Assembly: GCF_034314165.1 (NCBI RefSeq)
Contig: NZ_JAVIWK010000001.1
Span: 3,487,001 to 3,551,000, forward strand
Length of the DNA: 64,000 bases
From: Pseudomonas sp. Bout1
GTDB lineage: Bacteria > Pseudomonadota > Gammaproteobacteria > Pseudomonadales > Pseudomonadaceae
Reading direction: 5' to 3'
Positions within the stretch are counted from its first letter, which is position 1, and each line of letters opens with the position of its first letter. The translations under genes and the position numbers were made by a program. A model generated the notes under the pieces. It searched no databases. It worked only from the letters and a program-made list of their open reading frames with translations, and was not told where the DNA came from. Shown piece by piece: positions 53,301 through 61,345 of the stretch.

Positions 53301-53620
53301 GGGCTTTTACGTCAGGATCTTCACCAGGTCGATGTGCCGTTTACATCATCTGTTATTGCGCTATCGCAAAACCATAAGGGTGAATCGTGGTACTGCAACA
53401 ACCACAGGGCTAGGTACTCGGGGCTCTTCACCCTGCCTCAGATTCGCTATGGTGGGTCGCTATTGTCCAGGCTATACGCGCCAGAGAGTGGCGTCGCCTG
53501 AGCAATGATCGCAGCCTGTTTGGTGGTCCAGCCTCTGCATGTAGAGCCGGGCACACTGCACCGTAAGCGTCCTGTTAAGCCGCCTTGACCTAAACCGATA
53601 CGGTTACCGCATGAGAAGCC
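53301..53620. other. IS66-flanking non-coding sequence
   Basis: 320 bp without a gene I can support. Short ORFs continue from the IS66 fragment but no longer match it. Confidence 0.4.
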
Positions 53621-53860
53621 TTACCCGGCCTGACCCCGCGCGATCCTCCCTGCTTTCACTTCGTCCGCATACCCCGTCAGCCGATCCTCATCCGCATGAA
53701 GCACGGTGCACATCCTAAGCACGGCCTGGGCGTCTGCGTCATTCCCTGCCTGGCTAAGTCGCTCTGCAATCCTCATCAGCTCTACTGCTGACCACTTTAG
53801 GTCGGAGGCGATGCCTTGCAGATCGCGCTTGAGGTCTTGGCTGGGTTTGGTGAGGGGCAT
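53621..53860 (-). CDS. Small hypothetical helical protein
   Basis: 79 aa, family not recognised. It is all-helical in appearance (LKRDLQGIASDLKWSAVELMRIAERL, QAVLRMCTVLHADEDRLTGYADEV), with a short basic tail. A possible SD AGGTAA lies before the ATG at 53860. It sits between two IS66 fragments. It could be a gene of the disrupted island; I cannot assign a role. Confidence 0.5.
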   Translation of the reverse strand: MPLTKPSQDLKRDLQGIASDLKWSAVELMRIAERLSQAGNDADAQAVLRMCTVLHADEDRLTGYADEVKAGRIARGQAG

Positions 53861-54121
53861 AAAGTTACCTAAAGATTTCTTTCAATTGATCCTGTCGTTT
53901 GAGAAGTATGGCCAGAAACAATGGTTGAACTCAAGTTTGCGGAGAGTCAGAAAACTCCTCCGACCAAGGACTGATCGCTCTGCGCGAGTGCCAGGCGCAA
54001 GACACGACATTCCTCCAACTAGTGAGTTCGCGACGATGTTAAGCACCGAAGTTTTTCCGCGACCTGTACGCATCGTTTGGGCTGCTGGCTGTAAGCATCC
54101 GCCCAACTCACCTTGCGTAAA

Positions 54122-54415
54122 TCAGGCCGGCACCCACTGATGCGGTAGCAACTGCCCGATCTCACTGGCCCGCTGTGTCGGCAGCCGCGTCAGTACATCC
54201 TTGAGATAGGCATACGGATCACGCCCATTCATGCGTGCCGACTGGATCATGCTCATGATCGCCGCCTTGCGGATTACGTTGACGTTGATGCCGTGGCTGA
54301 TAGCGACGCTGAATAGCGTTGCGCCCGGTTGCAGGCACTCCTGAACAGCCTGGGCCTTGAAAGGTTTTGAATAGGAGCTTCGTTGGCGCATGGAAATACT
54401 AACATTAAGGGCCAT
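54122..54415 (-). pseudogene. IS66 relic: TnpA N terminus joined to TnpC C terminus
   Basis: Reading from 54415: MRQRSSYSKPFKAQAVQECL followed by GATLFSVAISHGINVNVIRK is the start of IS66 TnpA (HTH). Without a break it continues MIQSARMNGRDPYAYLKDVL and RLPTQRASEIGQLLPHQW, the very C terminus of IS66 TnpC. The element therefore lost ~2 kb between these points, leaving an in-frame fusion ORF. Not functional as a transposase. Confidence 0.85.
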
Positions 54416-54904
54416 CGCGTCCGCTTAAAAATACGCGGATACGCCGCCCAACCCACTGGTCATGGAATGCGTGCGACTATTTCCATGGCACTAAACGAGA
54501 TCGGCTACCCCAGAAGGCGCATCGATGCTCAGCGTTGACATGCGGGGGCTGAGCAGGTCTGTACGACCTATAACCATGCTAGGTATGTCGAGTCGCTGCG
54601 AACCATGATGCAGGATTGGCCAACCGCTGGGACCTGTGGATGCAGGGCAACCATGAGGCCGCGCGTGCGTCACTGACGATTCGGTTAGAGGGAACGGCTT
54701 CATTGCAAGAGGTGTTGGGGGAGGGGCGGCAGTTAGTTGCTTTATAACGTAGCTGCGACTCCTGAGAGAGTTAAAACTTCCTAAAATGTTGCTGCGCACT
54801 TGGCCGTCCTGGACAGGATGGTAGTGAAACCGATGGTGTTATAAAAAGGCATTTGTCGTGGTTACTTTGTAAGCCTCCGCTCAACACACCTTGGGCGATT
54901 AAAC
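54416..54904. other. Debris, with a possible gene 3' end at 54610-54747
   Basis: The plus-strand frame 54610-54747 reads LANRWDLWMQGNHEAARASL, then TIRLEGTASLQEVLGEGRQLVAL and a stop, with natural codon usage. It looks like the C-terminal end of a real protein whose front is gone; I do not recognise the family. The rest shows nothing. Confidence 0.35.
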
Positions 54905-55000
54905 GGTCGCCCACCGGTTTGGCAATAGCTCTGCAATCTCACTTGCACGCTGTATCTGCAGGCAAGTAAAAGCATCTTTCATATAAGTCTACGGATCATA
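54905..55000 (-). pseudogene. Second, more diverged IS66 TnpC C-terminal fragment
   Basis: The minus frame reads YDP-stop-TYMKDAFTCLQIQRASEIAELLPNRWAT, matching the TnpC C terminus (YDPYTYMKD, QRASEIAELLP). It contains an internal stop and differs enough from the copy at 54122 to be a separate, older insertion. Confidence 0.75.
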
Positions 55001-55016
55001 TCTGTGAGGGGGAGAT

Positions 55017-55038
55017 GTGCCGCAAGTAAGTGCGGCAC
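55017..55038 (-). terminator. Hairpin ending the chaperone/DoxX operon
   Basis: GTGCCGCA (55017-55024) pairs with TGCGGCAC (55031-55038), six-base loop. It lies ~55 bp beyond the 59-residue ORF on the minus strand. Confidence 0.55.
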
Positions 55039-55091
55039 TGATGAGTCACCCTGGACGTTTGGCGATTAGCTTCGGGTAAACGGCGTCAGCG

Positions 55092-55271
55092 TCAGAACTC
55101 TGATTTTCTCTGTCGAAAATCCGGTAACGAGTAGTTTCCTTTGTTGCCTGCACGAAGATCAGTGCCTAGGGGCTTGTATCCCTTTTGCACGGTCATGACC
55201 TGGTGCAGACCAAGCTCATGATGAGCTGACGGTGGGAAACCTTGGATGATATTCGCGAAGTTATTTGCCAT
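55092..55271 (-). CDS. 59-residue ORF coupled to doxX
   Basis: The ATG at 55271 overlaps the doxX stop by 11 bp (ATGGCAAATAA). The sequence starts MANNFANIIQGFPPSAHHEL, continues GLHQVMTVQKGYKPLGTDL and ends DFRQRKSEF. Codons look natural and a hairpin follows. No family recognised and no membrane segment. It may be a small accessory of the stress island, or a chance ORF. Confidence 0.4.
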   Translation of the reverse strand: MANNFANIIQGFPPSAHHELGLHQVMTVQKGYKPLGTDLRAGNKGNYSLPDFRQRKSEF

Positions 55272-55674
55272 CGATCGAATACTTTCCAGGGCCTGTAATG
55301 CCTAGCAGCAGGAAGCCGCCCATGATGCTGATGTTCTTGAAAAAGTGGATCATGTTGGCTGAGCGCTCTGGGTCAACCATAGTCCAAAAGTGATGCCCGA
55401 TCAGAGACGTGCCGAGTACGAACAAGATATAGAGAAATGCGAGTGGGCGAGTGTAGAAACCCAGGATAATCACGATAGCGACAAAGAACTCCATGACGAC
55501 GGCAATTCCCGCAGCGACCATGGGCATGGGCGCTCCGAGTGAACTCATGTAGGTAACGGTACCGTCAAAGTTGGTCAATTTACCCCAGCCGGTAATTATG
55601 AAAAGGATCATTAGCAGGATGCGAGCGAGCAGGATGAGTTCGTTTCTTTGATTCTGGAACAGGTTGTATCTCAT
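55261..55674 (-). CDS. DoxX family membrane protein
   Basis: 137 aa from the ATG at 55674 (GAGGAAAG upstream); the frame up to 55749 has no support. Four membrane segments, with the DoxX pattern LILLARILLMILFIITGWGKL, GLYTRP-like GFYTRPLAFLYILF and GHHFWTM, NMIHFFKNISIMGGFLLL. Relatives act in thiosulfate/quinone or redox-stress functions and are common in heat- and oxidative-stress islands. It is downstream of grpE on the same strand, separated by 330 bp. Confidence 0.9.
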   Translation of the reverse strand: MRYNLFQNQRNELILLARILLMILFIITGWGKLTNFDGTVTYMSSLGAPMPMVAAGIAVVMEFFVAIVIILGFYTRPLAFLYILFVLGTSLIGHHFWTMVDPERSANMIHFFKNISIMGGFLLLGITGPGKYSIDGK

Positions 55675-56004
55675 GAGTACTTTCCTCAGGTGATGTAGTT
55701 TTAATATTAACACCCACCCATAAGTTTGGACCGTATTTTTCATGTCCATGACCTTTACGAGTGGCTATTTCGCGACGTCGAGTCGTCGGTATCGACCTTC
55801 ACGTCGTGGCTCAAACGGGTCGCTAGCTTGCAGCATCAGATCAACGAAACTCCGACGTTGAGATCGCTTCTATGGAAGCAGAACGTCTCGGCATACGGTT
55901 TGAAGGCTTCGATTGCCATGGCATAGAACCTCCAAATGCAGATTCGTGGAGCAACACCAAGCAGGTAATGATCTTTGCTTCACAGATAATAACCTCCGCT
56001 TTCA
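55675..56004. other. grpE-doxX gap with possible remnant
   Basis: On the minus strand GGAGG precedes an ATG near 55926, giving only short ORFs in alternating frames (for example MAIEAFKPYAETFCFHRSDL, then SFVDLMLQASDPFEPRREG in the next frame). It may be a frameshifted small gene. I cannot name it. Confidence 0.35.
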
Positions 56005-56628
56005 TCAACTTTGCGGCCCGCGGGCAGGGCCACCACGAGAAACTCCAACCTTAGCAGGGCGTAAGGGGCGCGCTCCGATGGAATAGCCAGGCTCAGCCAC
56101 CAACGTAACTGTGCCATGCGGCACACTAGGGTCTTCGGTCTCAAATATTGCTTCGTGAAAATTTGGATCGAATGCCTCCCCTACTGGATTGAGCTTCCTA
56201 ACGCCATGCTTTTCCAACGAGCGCAGCAATTCTTTCTCTGTGAGCTCGACTCCCTCGACCACCGTCTTGATCGGCCCTTCGTCTCGACGAACATCGTCAG
56301 GTATGCTACTGACCGCACGATCAAGGTTGTCTGCCACCCTTGCCATGTCACGCGCAAACTCGGTGACAGCGTATTGTCGTGCGTTGCTGACGTCCCGTTC
56401 CGAGCGTTTGCGTATATTTTCGGTCTCCGCCAGAGCGCGTAGCAGCCGGTCTTGAAGCTCTTTATTTTCAGCTTCCAGGCTCGTGATCTTGTCAGCCGTC
56501 GCAGTATCAGTGTCACCCGTTATCTGTTCTTGCTTGCCGTTACTGGTATCAGCATGCTCAGTCGTTGATTGCAGATCGCTGGGGGCTGGTTTGTGCTGTT
56601 CGTGATCTTTGTCTTTATCGTCGATCAT
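56005..56628 (-). CDS. grpE: GrpE nucleotide-exchange factor
   Basis: 207 aa from the ATG at 56628 (GAAGGAAC upstream; the TTG at 56646 is unlikely). An acidic, Gln/Asp-rich N-terminal lead is followed by the long coiled coil (ITSLEAENKELQDRLLRALAETENIRKR) and the GrpE head: FDPNFHEAIFETEDP and ARPLRPAKVGVSRGGP. The final block VGVSRGGP is a feature I associate with alphaproteobacterial GrpE, unlike the native Pseudomonas form. It releases ADP from DnaK. It lies between hdeD and doxX. Confidence 0.95.
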   Translation of the reverse strand: MIDDKDKDHEQHKPAPSDLQSTTEHADTSNGKQEQITGDTDTATADKITSLEAENKELQDRLLRALAETENIRKRSERDVSNARQYAVTEFARDMARVADNLDRAVSSIPDDVRRDEGPIKTVVEGVELTEKELLRSLEKHGVRKLNPVGEAFDPNFHEAIFETEDPSVPHGTVTLVAEPGYSIGARPLRPAKVGVSRGGPARGPQS

Positions 56629-56696
56629 TTGATTGTTCCTTCTCAATGTTTCAAGAAACCAGAAAGACTATCCACCTTGATGGATGCGGGTAGAGC

Positions 56697-57263
56697 TCAG
56701 GGAATGGTACCCAATTGGCAGGCAAAGCCAATCAGTGTTATGCCCTGAAACATCAGATCTACGGCCAGAAGGATGTCGAGCGACGATGCGCTGTTGACAG
56801 GCCATCCTATCAGGAAAACAAATCCTGCCAATGTTGTTACCACGCCGGATGTGAAGATCCATTTCCATCCTTTGGTCGGTCTAGCCCGAGTGGCGAGGAG
56901 CACTCGGGCTAGACCGGACAACAAGATCAGCGCAGCAATCAAGAAGGTAAGGAAAATCGATACAACACTAGGATTTAAAATGGCTGTGGTTCCGGCGGCG
57001 GCATACGACAGACCGCTAATGAGCCAAAGAAAAAAGCCACCCCAGGTGCGTAAGCGAAGCGCGTGAAAGAGTTGTGCAGCTCCCGCCAATGTGATCAAAG
57101 TACCGACGTGGAAGTTGGCAACCATCCTGGAATAAAAGAGATTGCCGGCCGCGATACCGCCAAGGGCGATGAAGACAACACCAAGGAAAAGAAACCAGCC
57201 CCATTTCGTGCCTGCATTAGCAAATGTTCCCGTCCGAGCGGAAATATCGGTAGTCGATGCCAT
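56697..57263 (-). CDS. hdeD: HdeD family membrane protein
   Basis: 188 aa with six predicted membrane segments: WGWFLFLGVVFIALGGIAAG, VGTLITLAGAAQLFHALRLRTW, FFLWLISGLSYAAAGTTAI, SIFLTFLIAALILLSGLARVL and WKWIFTSGVVTTLAGFVFLI, then a final one. HdeD proteins protect against acid stress and are regular members of transmissible heat-resistance loci. It is the first gene behind the sigma-54 promoter at 57384. Confidence 0.92.
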   Translation of the reverse strand: MASTTDISARTGTFANAGTKWGWFLFLGVVFIALGGIAAGNLFYSRMVANFHVGTLITLAGAAQLFHALRLRTWGGFFLWLISGLSYAAAGTTAILNPSVVSIFLTFLIAALILLSGLARVLLATRARPTKGWKWIFTSGVVTTLAGFVFLIGWPVNSASSLDILLAVDLMFQGITLIGFACQLGTIP

Positions 57264-57383
57264 CTGCAGTCTCCGTCGTTTACTCGACCCTCCAGGAGCC
57301 GGGACTCTGGTTTTGGGGCGGCGAACTGGTATGCCTGTTGTGATTGATGGAAATACACCTCACGTCTATTGGTAATTTAGGAC

Positions 57384-57398
57384 GCAAAGACTGTGCCA
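57384..57398 (-). promoter_or_regulatory. Sigma-54 (-24/-12) promoter for hdeD-grpE
   Basis: On the minus strand TGGCAC, five bases, TTGC (complement of 57384-57398) gives the exact -24 GG and -12 GC spacing of RpoN promoters. It points to hdeD, whose ATG is 120 bp downstream. A sigma-54 activator is encoded just upstream. Confidence 0.82.
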
Positions 57399-57453
57399 GC
57401 AAAAAAAACCTCACTAAAACAATGTTTTATCGAATGGTGTATAAATTGAAGCA

Positions 57454-57487
57454 GACATATTGTCTGGCATCGAGCGGACAATATGTC
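57454..57487 (-). promoter_or_regulatory. Double palindrome, candidate enhancer site for the NtrC-type regulator
   Basis: GACATATTGTC (57454-57464) and its exact inverse GACAATATGTC (57477-57487), 12 bp apart. Each arm is itself a GACA-N3-TGTC palindrome, and the centres are 23 bp apart, about two helical turns. It lies ~56-103 bp upstream of the -24/-12 element, the usual place for an activator-binding enhancer. Confidence 0.75.
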
Positions 57488-57554
57488 CAAGAGAACGCCA
57501 AATGGGTCTGCTTTAACCCAGACTAACTTGTTCCATTTTTTGTGACCGGAAACA

Positions 57555-59579
57555 TCAAATCGCTTCCGGCAGCCAAACAGTAAACGTCGTGCCTTCTCCC
57601 GGTTTGCTGGTCACGGAAATTGTGCCCCCATTCCGCGTTACCAGCATCTGACTGATGGAGAGACCAAGACCGGTTCCCTCGCGGCGTTTGGTCGTAAAAA
57701 AGGGATCGAAAATTCTAATTGCCACTTCTGGCGCCATACCGTCCCCGTTATCGGAAACCTCAACCAACACGCCCGGTGTCTGATCCATATCGGAATCGAA
57801 GCTTCGTAGAACAAGCTTCCCCCCTTGCGGTAAGGCATGACATGCGTTGACGATCAAATTGACAAGAACCTGCTGAAGTTCAGTTCGACTCATAACTATT
57901 AATCGGGTTGCCCGGTCATCCCGTTCGATTGAGATCATCGTGTTCTTCAGGAGATGGTGCACAAGCGGTAGCGTATCGTCGATAACGTCGGCGACGATAT
58001 AACGCTCAAAAACTCCAGCATATTCCTGCGGTTTCGAAAACCTCAGGAGTTTGGTGACCATCTCACTGATGCGCATCAATTGCTGATCGATGAGGCGGAA
58101 CTCGTTCTTCGCATTATCGGCATCAGATCCGATGATACTTTGAATCACCTCGATATTGCCCTGTATTACCGCGATCGGATTGTTAATCTCATGAGCAATG
58201 CCTGCGGTGATCTCTCCGATGGCCGCAAGCTTCTCTGACATGATCAGTTTCTTCGACGTGGTCTCCAGCTGCTCGTTTGCTTGCTGAAGCTCACGTGCTC
58301 GCTCTTCTACACGCTGATTGAGCTCGGTGTTCCAGAGGCGCAGTTCAACGTCACGTTCTTGAACCTGATTGAGTAGATGATCCAGTTCGGATGCCACCTG
58401 ACCGATTTCGTCGGTCATGTGCGGAAGGCCAGTCCTGGCTGATAAGTCGCCACTTTCCACCTCACAGATCGTGCGGGTCATTCGCTCCAGCGGGCGGAAG
58501 ATATTTCCTGTCCACACTAGAAACAACGGAACTGTGGCTGCGACGGCTACGCCAAACGCAATGACGATTGCGATCAGTGTTTCACGTTTCGCATTGGTGA
58601 AGGGTTTTTGCAGGAAACCTACATACAGCATTCCCACTCGCCGGTCATAGCTGTCGAGAAGCGGTTCATAAGCAGAAATGTACCAGTCATTGACAACAAA
58701 GGCCTGTTCCCGCCAGGTTTTTCCGTACTTCAGTACTGCTTCGCCCACTTCTTTAGATACACGCGTTCCGATCGCGCGTTTCCCTTCGTAGAGGCTGACA
58801 TTGGTGCTGATGCGTATGTCTGAAAGAAATACCGTAGCGGTTCCATTACTATCGGAAGGGAGGCTGCCTTCGTTGTAAATCAACTGGTTGATAGCATCGA
58901 CAAACGAGCTGTTATTGTTCAACAACACCCCGGCAATCAACGCTCCCCGACGACCATCGCCGAGTGTAGCGGTGCTCGCCGAATGCAGGATGAGGCCACG
59001 TGTTTCCAGACGCGCTGGCGTATTCTCATCCTCTTGTAATGCTATCAAGTCAATCTTGGCCTGATCCGCCAATTGCGGCGACAACGATGAGAGTTCCTGC
59101 TGATTGAAAACGTCGAACCGCGCCGCTGGATGGCCATTAAGGGCAGCCTTGACAATTGGCCAGTCCCAGCGTGGTGACTCCGTCGCAAGAACACGGCTGC
59201 TCGCTATTATCCGACCTACATCGTCGATGAGATACAGAAAATCCAGCCCCCGCACTCTAGCGGTTTCATCAAGAAATTCATCGATTTTGGTGGCCGGAAC
59301 ATTTCTGCCCGAGGTGAGATCGCGGAAACGTGCAGACTTGCTCACAGCCGAAATGCGCTCTTCGGTGCCATTAAGCATCTTGTCAACGTACAGATGGGCA
59401 ATCGTGAGGTCGTCGTTGACTTTAGATATAGCTAGACCATCGAAACGGGAGTTCCAGCGATAGATGTTGATTGCCAACAAAATTGGGAGAATGACCAGCA
59501 TCGGCACAAGCGCAATCGCTAGTAACCGGTAACGAATCCAGCCTTTAGGGGGCGGGTTATTGTTCAAGACTTTAGACAT
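57555..59579 (-). CDS. Sensor histidine kinase with Cache-type periplasmic domain
   Basis: 674 aa from the ATG at 59579, overlapping the regulator stop by 8 bp; the longer frame to 59663 is a shadow. TM1 is ~19-39, a ~290-residue double-Cache-like sensor follows (DFLYLIDDVGRIIASSRV), TM2 ~334-357, HAMP ~358-410, and a coiled coil. HisKA phosphoacceptor is H463 (IAHEINNP), then N box LVNLIVNACHAL, G1 VSDNGDGM and G2 GTGLGLSIS. It should phosphorylate the adjacent sigma-54 regulator in response to an envelope signal. The ligand is unknown. Confidence 0.92.
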   Translation of the reverse strand: MSKVLNNNPPPKGWIRYRLLAIALVPMLVILPILLAINIYRWNSRFDGLAISKVNDDLTIAHLYVDKMLNGTEERISAVSKSARFRDLTSGRNVPATKIDEFLDETARVRGLDFLYLIDDVGRIIASSRVLATESPRWDWPIVKAALNGHPAARFDVFNQQELSSLSPQLADQAKIDLIALQEDENTPARLETRGLILHSASTATLGDGRRGALIAGVLLNNNSSFVDAINQLIYNEGSLPSDSNGTATVFLSDIRISTNVSLYEGKRAIGTRVSKEVGEAVLKYGKTWREQAFVVNDWYISAYEPLLDSYDRRVGMLYVGFLQKPFTNAKRETLIAIVIAFGVAVAATVPLFLVWTGNIFRPLERMTRTICEVESGDLSARTGLPHMTDEIGQVASELDHLLNQVQERDVELRLWNTELNQRVEERARELQQANEQLETTSKKLIMSEKLAAIGEITAGIAHEINNPIAVIQGNIEVIQSIIGSDADNAKNEFRLIDQQLMRISEMVTKLLRFSKPQEYAGVFERYIVADVIDDTLPLVHHLLKNTMISIERDDRATRLIVMSRTELQQVLVNLIVNACHALPQGGKLVLRSFDSDMDQTPGVLVEVSDNGDGMAPEVAIRIFDPFFTTKRREGTGLGLSISQMLVTRNGGTISVTSKPGEGTTFTVWLPEAI

Positions 59580-60963
59580 TCCAGCTTGCGCATTTGCGGT
59601 CGATCGTCTTGCGCGAAACTCTAAGGCGCCGCGCAGCCTCCTCGCGATCGCCACCAACTTCACGCAGGATGGTTAAAATATGCCGTTTCTCGATCTCGGC
59701 TAGGCTCTGCCCTCCGTTTTCAACGACTGGCGCAACGGCCCGTTCAGCCTCTTCCGGAAAACATCCAAGGATCACGGCCCGTTCGATAAAATTGCGTAAC
59801 TCCCTGATGTTGCCCGGCCAATCGTAGCGAAGAAGATACGAACGGACATGCTCATCGATTTCAATAGCGGGCATACCCACCTGTTGGGCTACTTCGCTCA
59901 TGAACAATGACGCCAGTTGGAGTACATCATTGCCGCGGTCCTTCAGTGCTGGCAGTTGGATGTGCACGACATTGATTCGGAAAAAGAGATCGGCACGGAA
60001 CTGGCCTTCCTCTACGCGCCTTTCCAGATTTGCATTGGTCGCAAAAATAAATCTGGCGTCGAATGGAATTTCACGTTCGGCACCGACTGGTCTCACACGG
60101 CGATCTTCAAGCACGCGTAAAAGCTTGCTCTGCAACTGGAAGGGCATGTCAGCAATCTCATCTAGAAAAATCGTTCCCCCTTGAGCGTGCATGAATAGAC
60201 CTTCACGGGTTCGATTTGCCCCAGAGAACGCACCTTTTAAATGGCCAAACAGTTCGCTTTCGATTATGTCGGCAGGGATCGCTCCGCAATTGATCGGTAC
60301 GAATAGCTTGTCCGCCCTGTTCGAAAGTGAATGCAGCGAACGTGCTGCAACCTCTTTTCCGGTTCCTGAAGGACCTGTCAGCAGCACCGAAGTAGGTATT
60401 GGGGCCACACGGGCAATCATTTCACGAACCTTCTCCGTTGCTGGGGAGTTACCGATGAAATTATTGCGAAGAAAGCCCTGGTAGGCTGGAAAGTTGAGCT
60501 GATGCTGCAAAACATCAATTTCGCGCTGGAGTCGTATCCTATCGATACAGCGCGCGATCGAATTCAGCAATTGATTCGATCTGAAGGGCTTCAGAAGAAA
60601 ATCGACCACGCCCACGCGCACTGCGTTTATAGCTGTGTCGAGATCCGCGTAGGCCGTCATCAGAATGACGTCTGCAAAAAAGCCGGTGGCGCGCTGATCG
60701 GCCAGCCAGTCAAGTCCATGCTGATCCGGCATGATGTTGTCGAGGATGACGACATCGAAATGCTGATCAACAAGCTTGTAGGACGCTTCAGCTGTACTCC
60801 CTGCCTCTTCAATGAGTTTGCAGCGTGGCCCAAGCGTCTTTACCAGAAAGTTTCGCATGCCCGGCTCGTCATCGACGACTAGAATGCAAGCCTGCGCAAG
60901 CCAAGGGCCGAACTCACGATCCTTGACGCGCTCTAACGTTTCATTGATCGGATCCTCTTCCAT
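59572..60963 (-). CDS. NtrC-family sigma-54 response regulator
   Basis: 463 aa. Receiver domain 25-145 with acidic pocket DDE (31-33) and phosphoacceptor D75 (VVILDNIMP). AAA+ domain with Walker A GPSGTGKE (197-204), the sigma-54 contact loop GAFSGA (244-249, a Thr-to-Ser variant of GAFTGA), and Walker B FLDEIAD (266-272). The C-terminal Fis-type HTH is GDREEAARRLRVSRKTIDRK. It activates RpoN-dependent transcription; the promoter at 57384 with the upstream palindrome is the obvious target. It lies 100 bp after cbpM and probably belongs to the dnaK-cbpA-cbpM transcript. Confidence 0.94.
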   Translation of the reverse strand: MEEDPINETLERVKDREFGPWLAQACILVVDDEPGMRNFLVKTLGPRCKLIEEAGSTAEASYKLVDQHFDVVILDNIMPDQHGLDWLADQRATGFFADVILMTAYADLDTAINAVRVGVVDFLLKPFRSNQLLNSIARCIDRIRLQREIDVLQHQLNFPAYQGFLRNNFIGNSPATEKVREMIARVAPIPTSVLLTGPSGTGKEVAARSLHSLSNRADKLFVPINCGAIPADIIESELFGHLKGAFSGANRTREGLFMHAQGGTIFLDEIADMPFQLQSKLLRVLEDRRVRPVGAEREIPFDARFIFATNANLERRVEEGQFRADLFFRINVVHIQLPALKDRGNDVLQLASLFMSEVAQQVGMPAIEIDEHVRSYLLRYDWPGNIRELRNFIERAVILGCFPEEAERAVAPVVENGGQSLAEIEKRHILTILREVGGDREEAARRLRVSRKTIDRKCASWNV

Positions 60964-61063
60964 TTCGACTCCCTGGAACGCATTTTTGCGACAACTTCAG
61001 TCTGGCTCCTCTGCAGGAGAGGGCGGGTTGCATTACCGTCTGGGAGTGCCGCTAATGGACACT

Positions 61064-61345
61064 TCAGTTCGTTTTTCCCTTCATATCCACCTGCAACTGT
61101 TCGAATGCGTATCGCAAACCGTGCAATTGGTCGAGCAGATGAAGAATGACATCTATGCCGGCATCGTTCGCCCCTATTTTCTCTGCCAGCTCCCGGATCA
61201 GATATGCCCTCGCAACATCAGCATCCGAAAAGCTCAGCCCCAACGATGTTTGCTCAGGGAAAAACCATTCTTGTTCGATCCAGAATTCAAGCGTTTGGAC
61301 CTGCAGACCGGAACGAATGAGAAACTCCTTCTTCGTTATGATCAT
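61064..61345 (-). CDS. cbpM: CbpM, chaperone modulator
   Basis: 93 aa, MerR-like fold of the CbpM family: ITKKEFLIRSGLQVQTLEFWIEQEWFFP, then FSDADVARAYLIRELAEKIGANDAGIDVILHLLDQL. In E. coli CbpM binds the J domain of CbpA and blocks its stimulation of DnaK. The ATG overlaps the cbpA stop by 4 bp. Confidence 0.9.
   Translation of the reverse strand: MIITKKEFLIRSGLQVQTLEFWIEQEWFFPEQTSLGLSFSDADVARAYLIRELAEKIGANDAGIDVILHLLDQLHGLRYAFEQLQVDMKGKTN

Noticed and set aside
53882..54106. 74-codon minus-strand frame containing GRGKTSVLN, like a P-loop
   Set aside because: An isolated Walker-like string without the rest of an ATPase, inside IS debris; probably chance.
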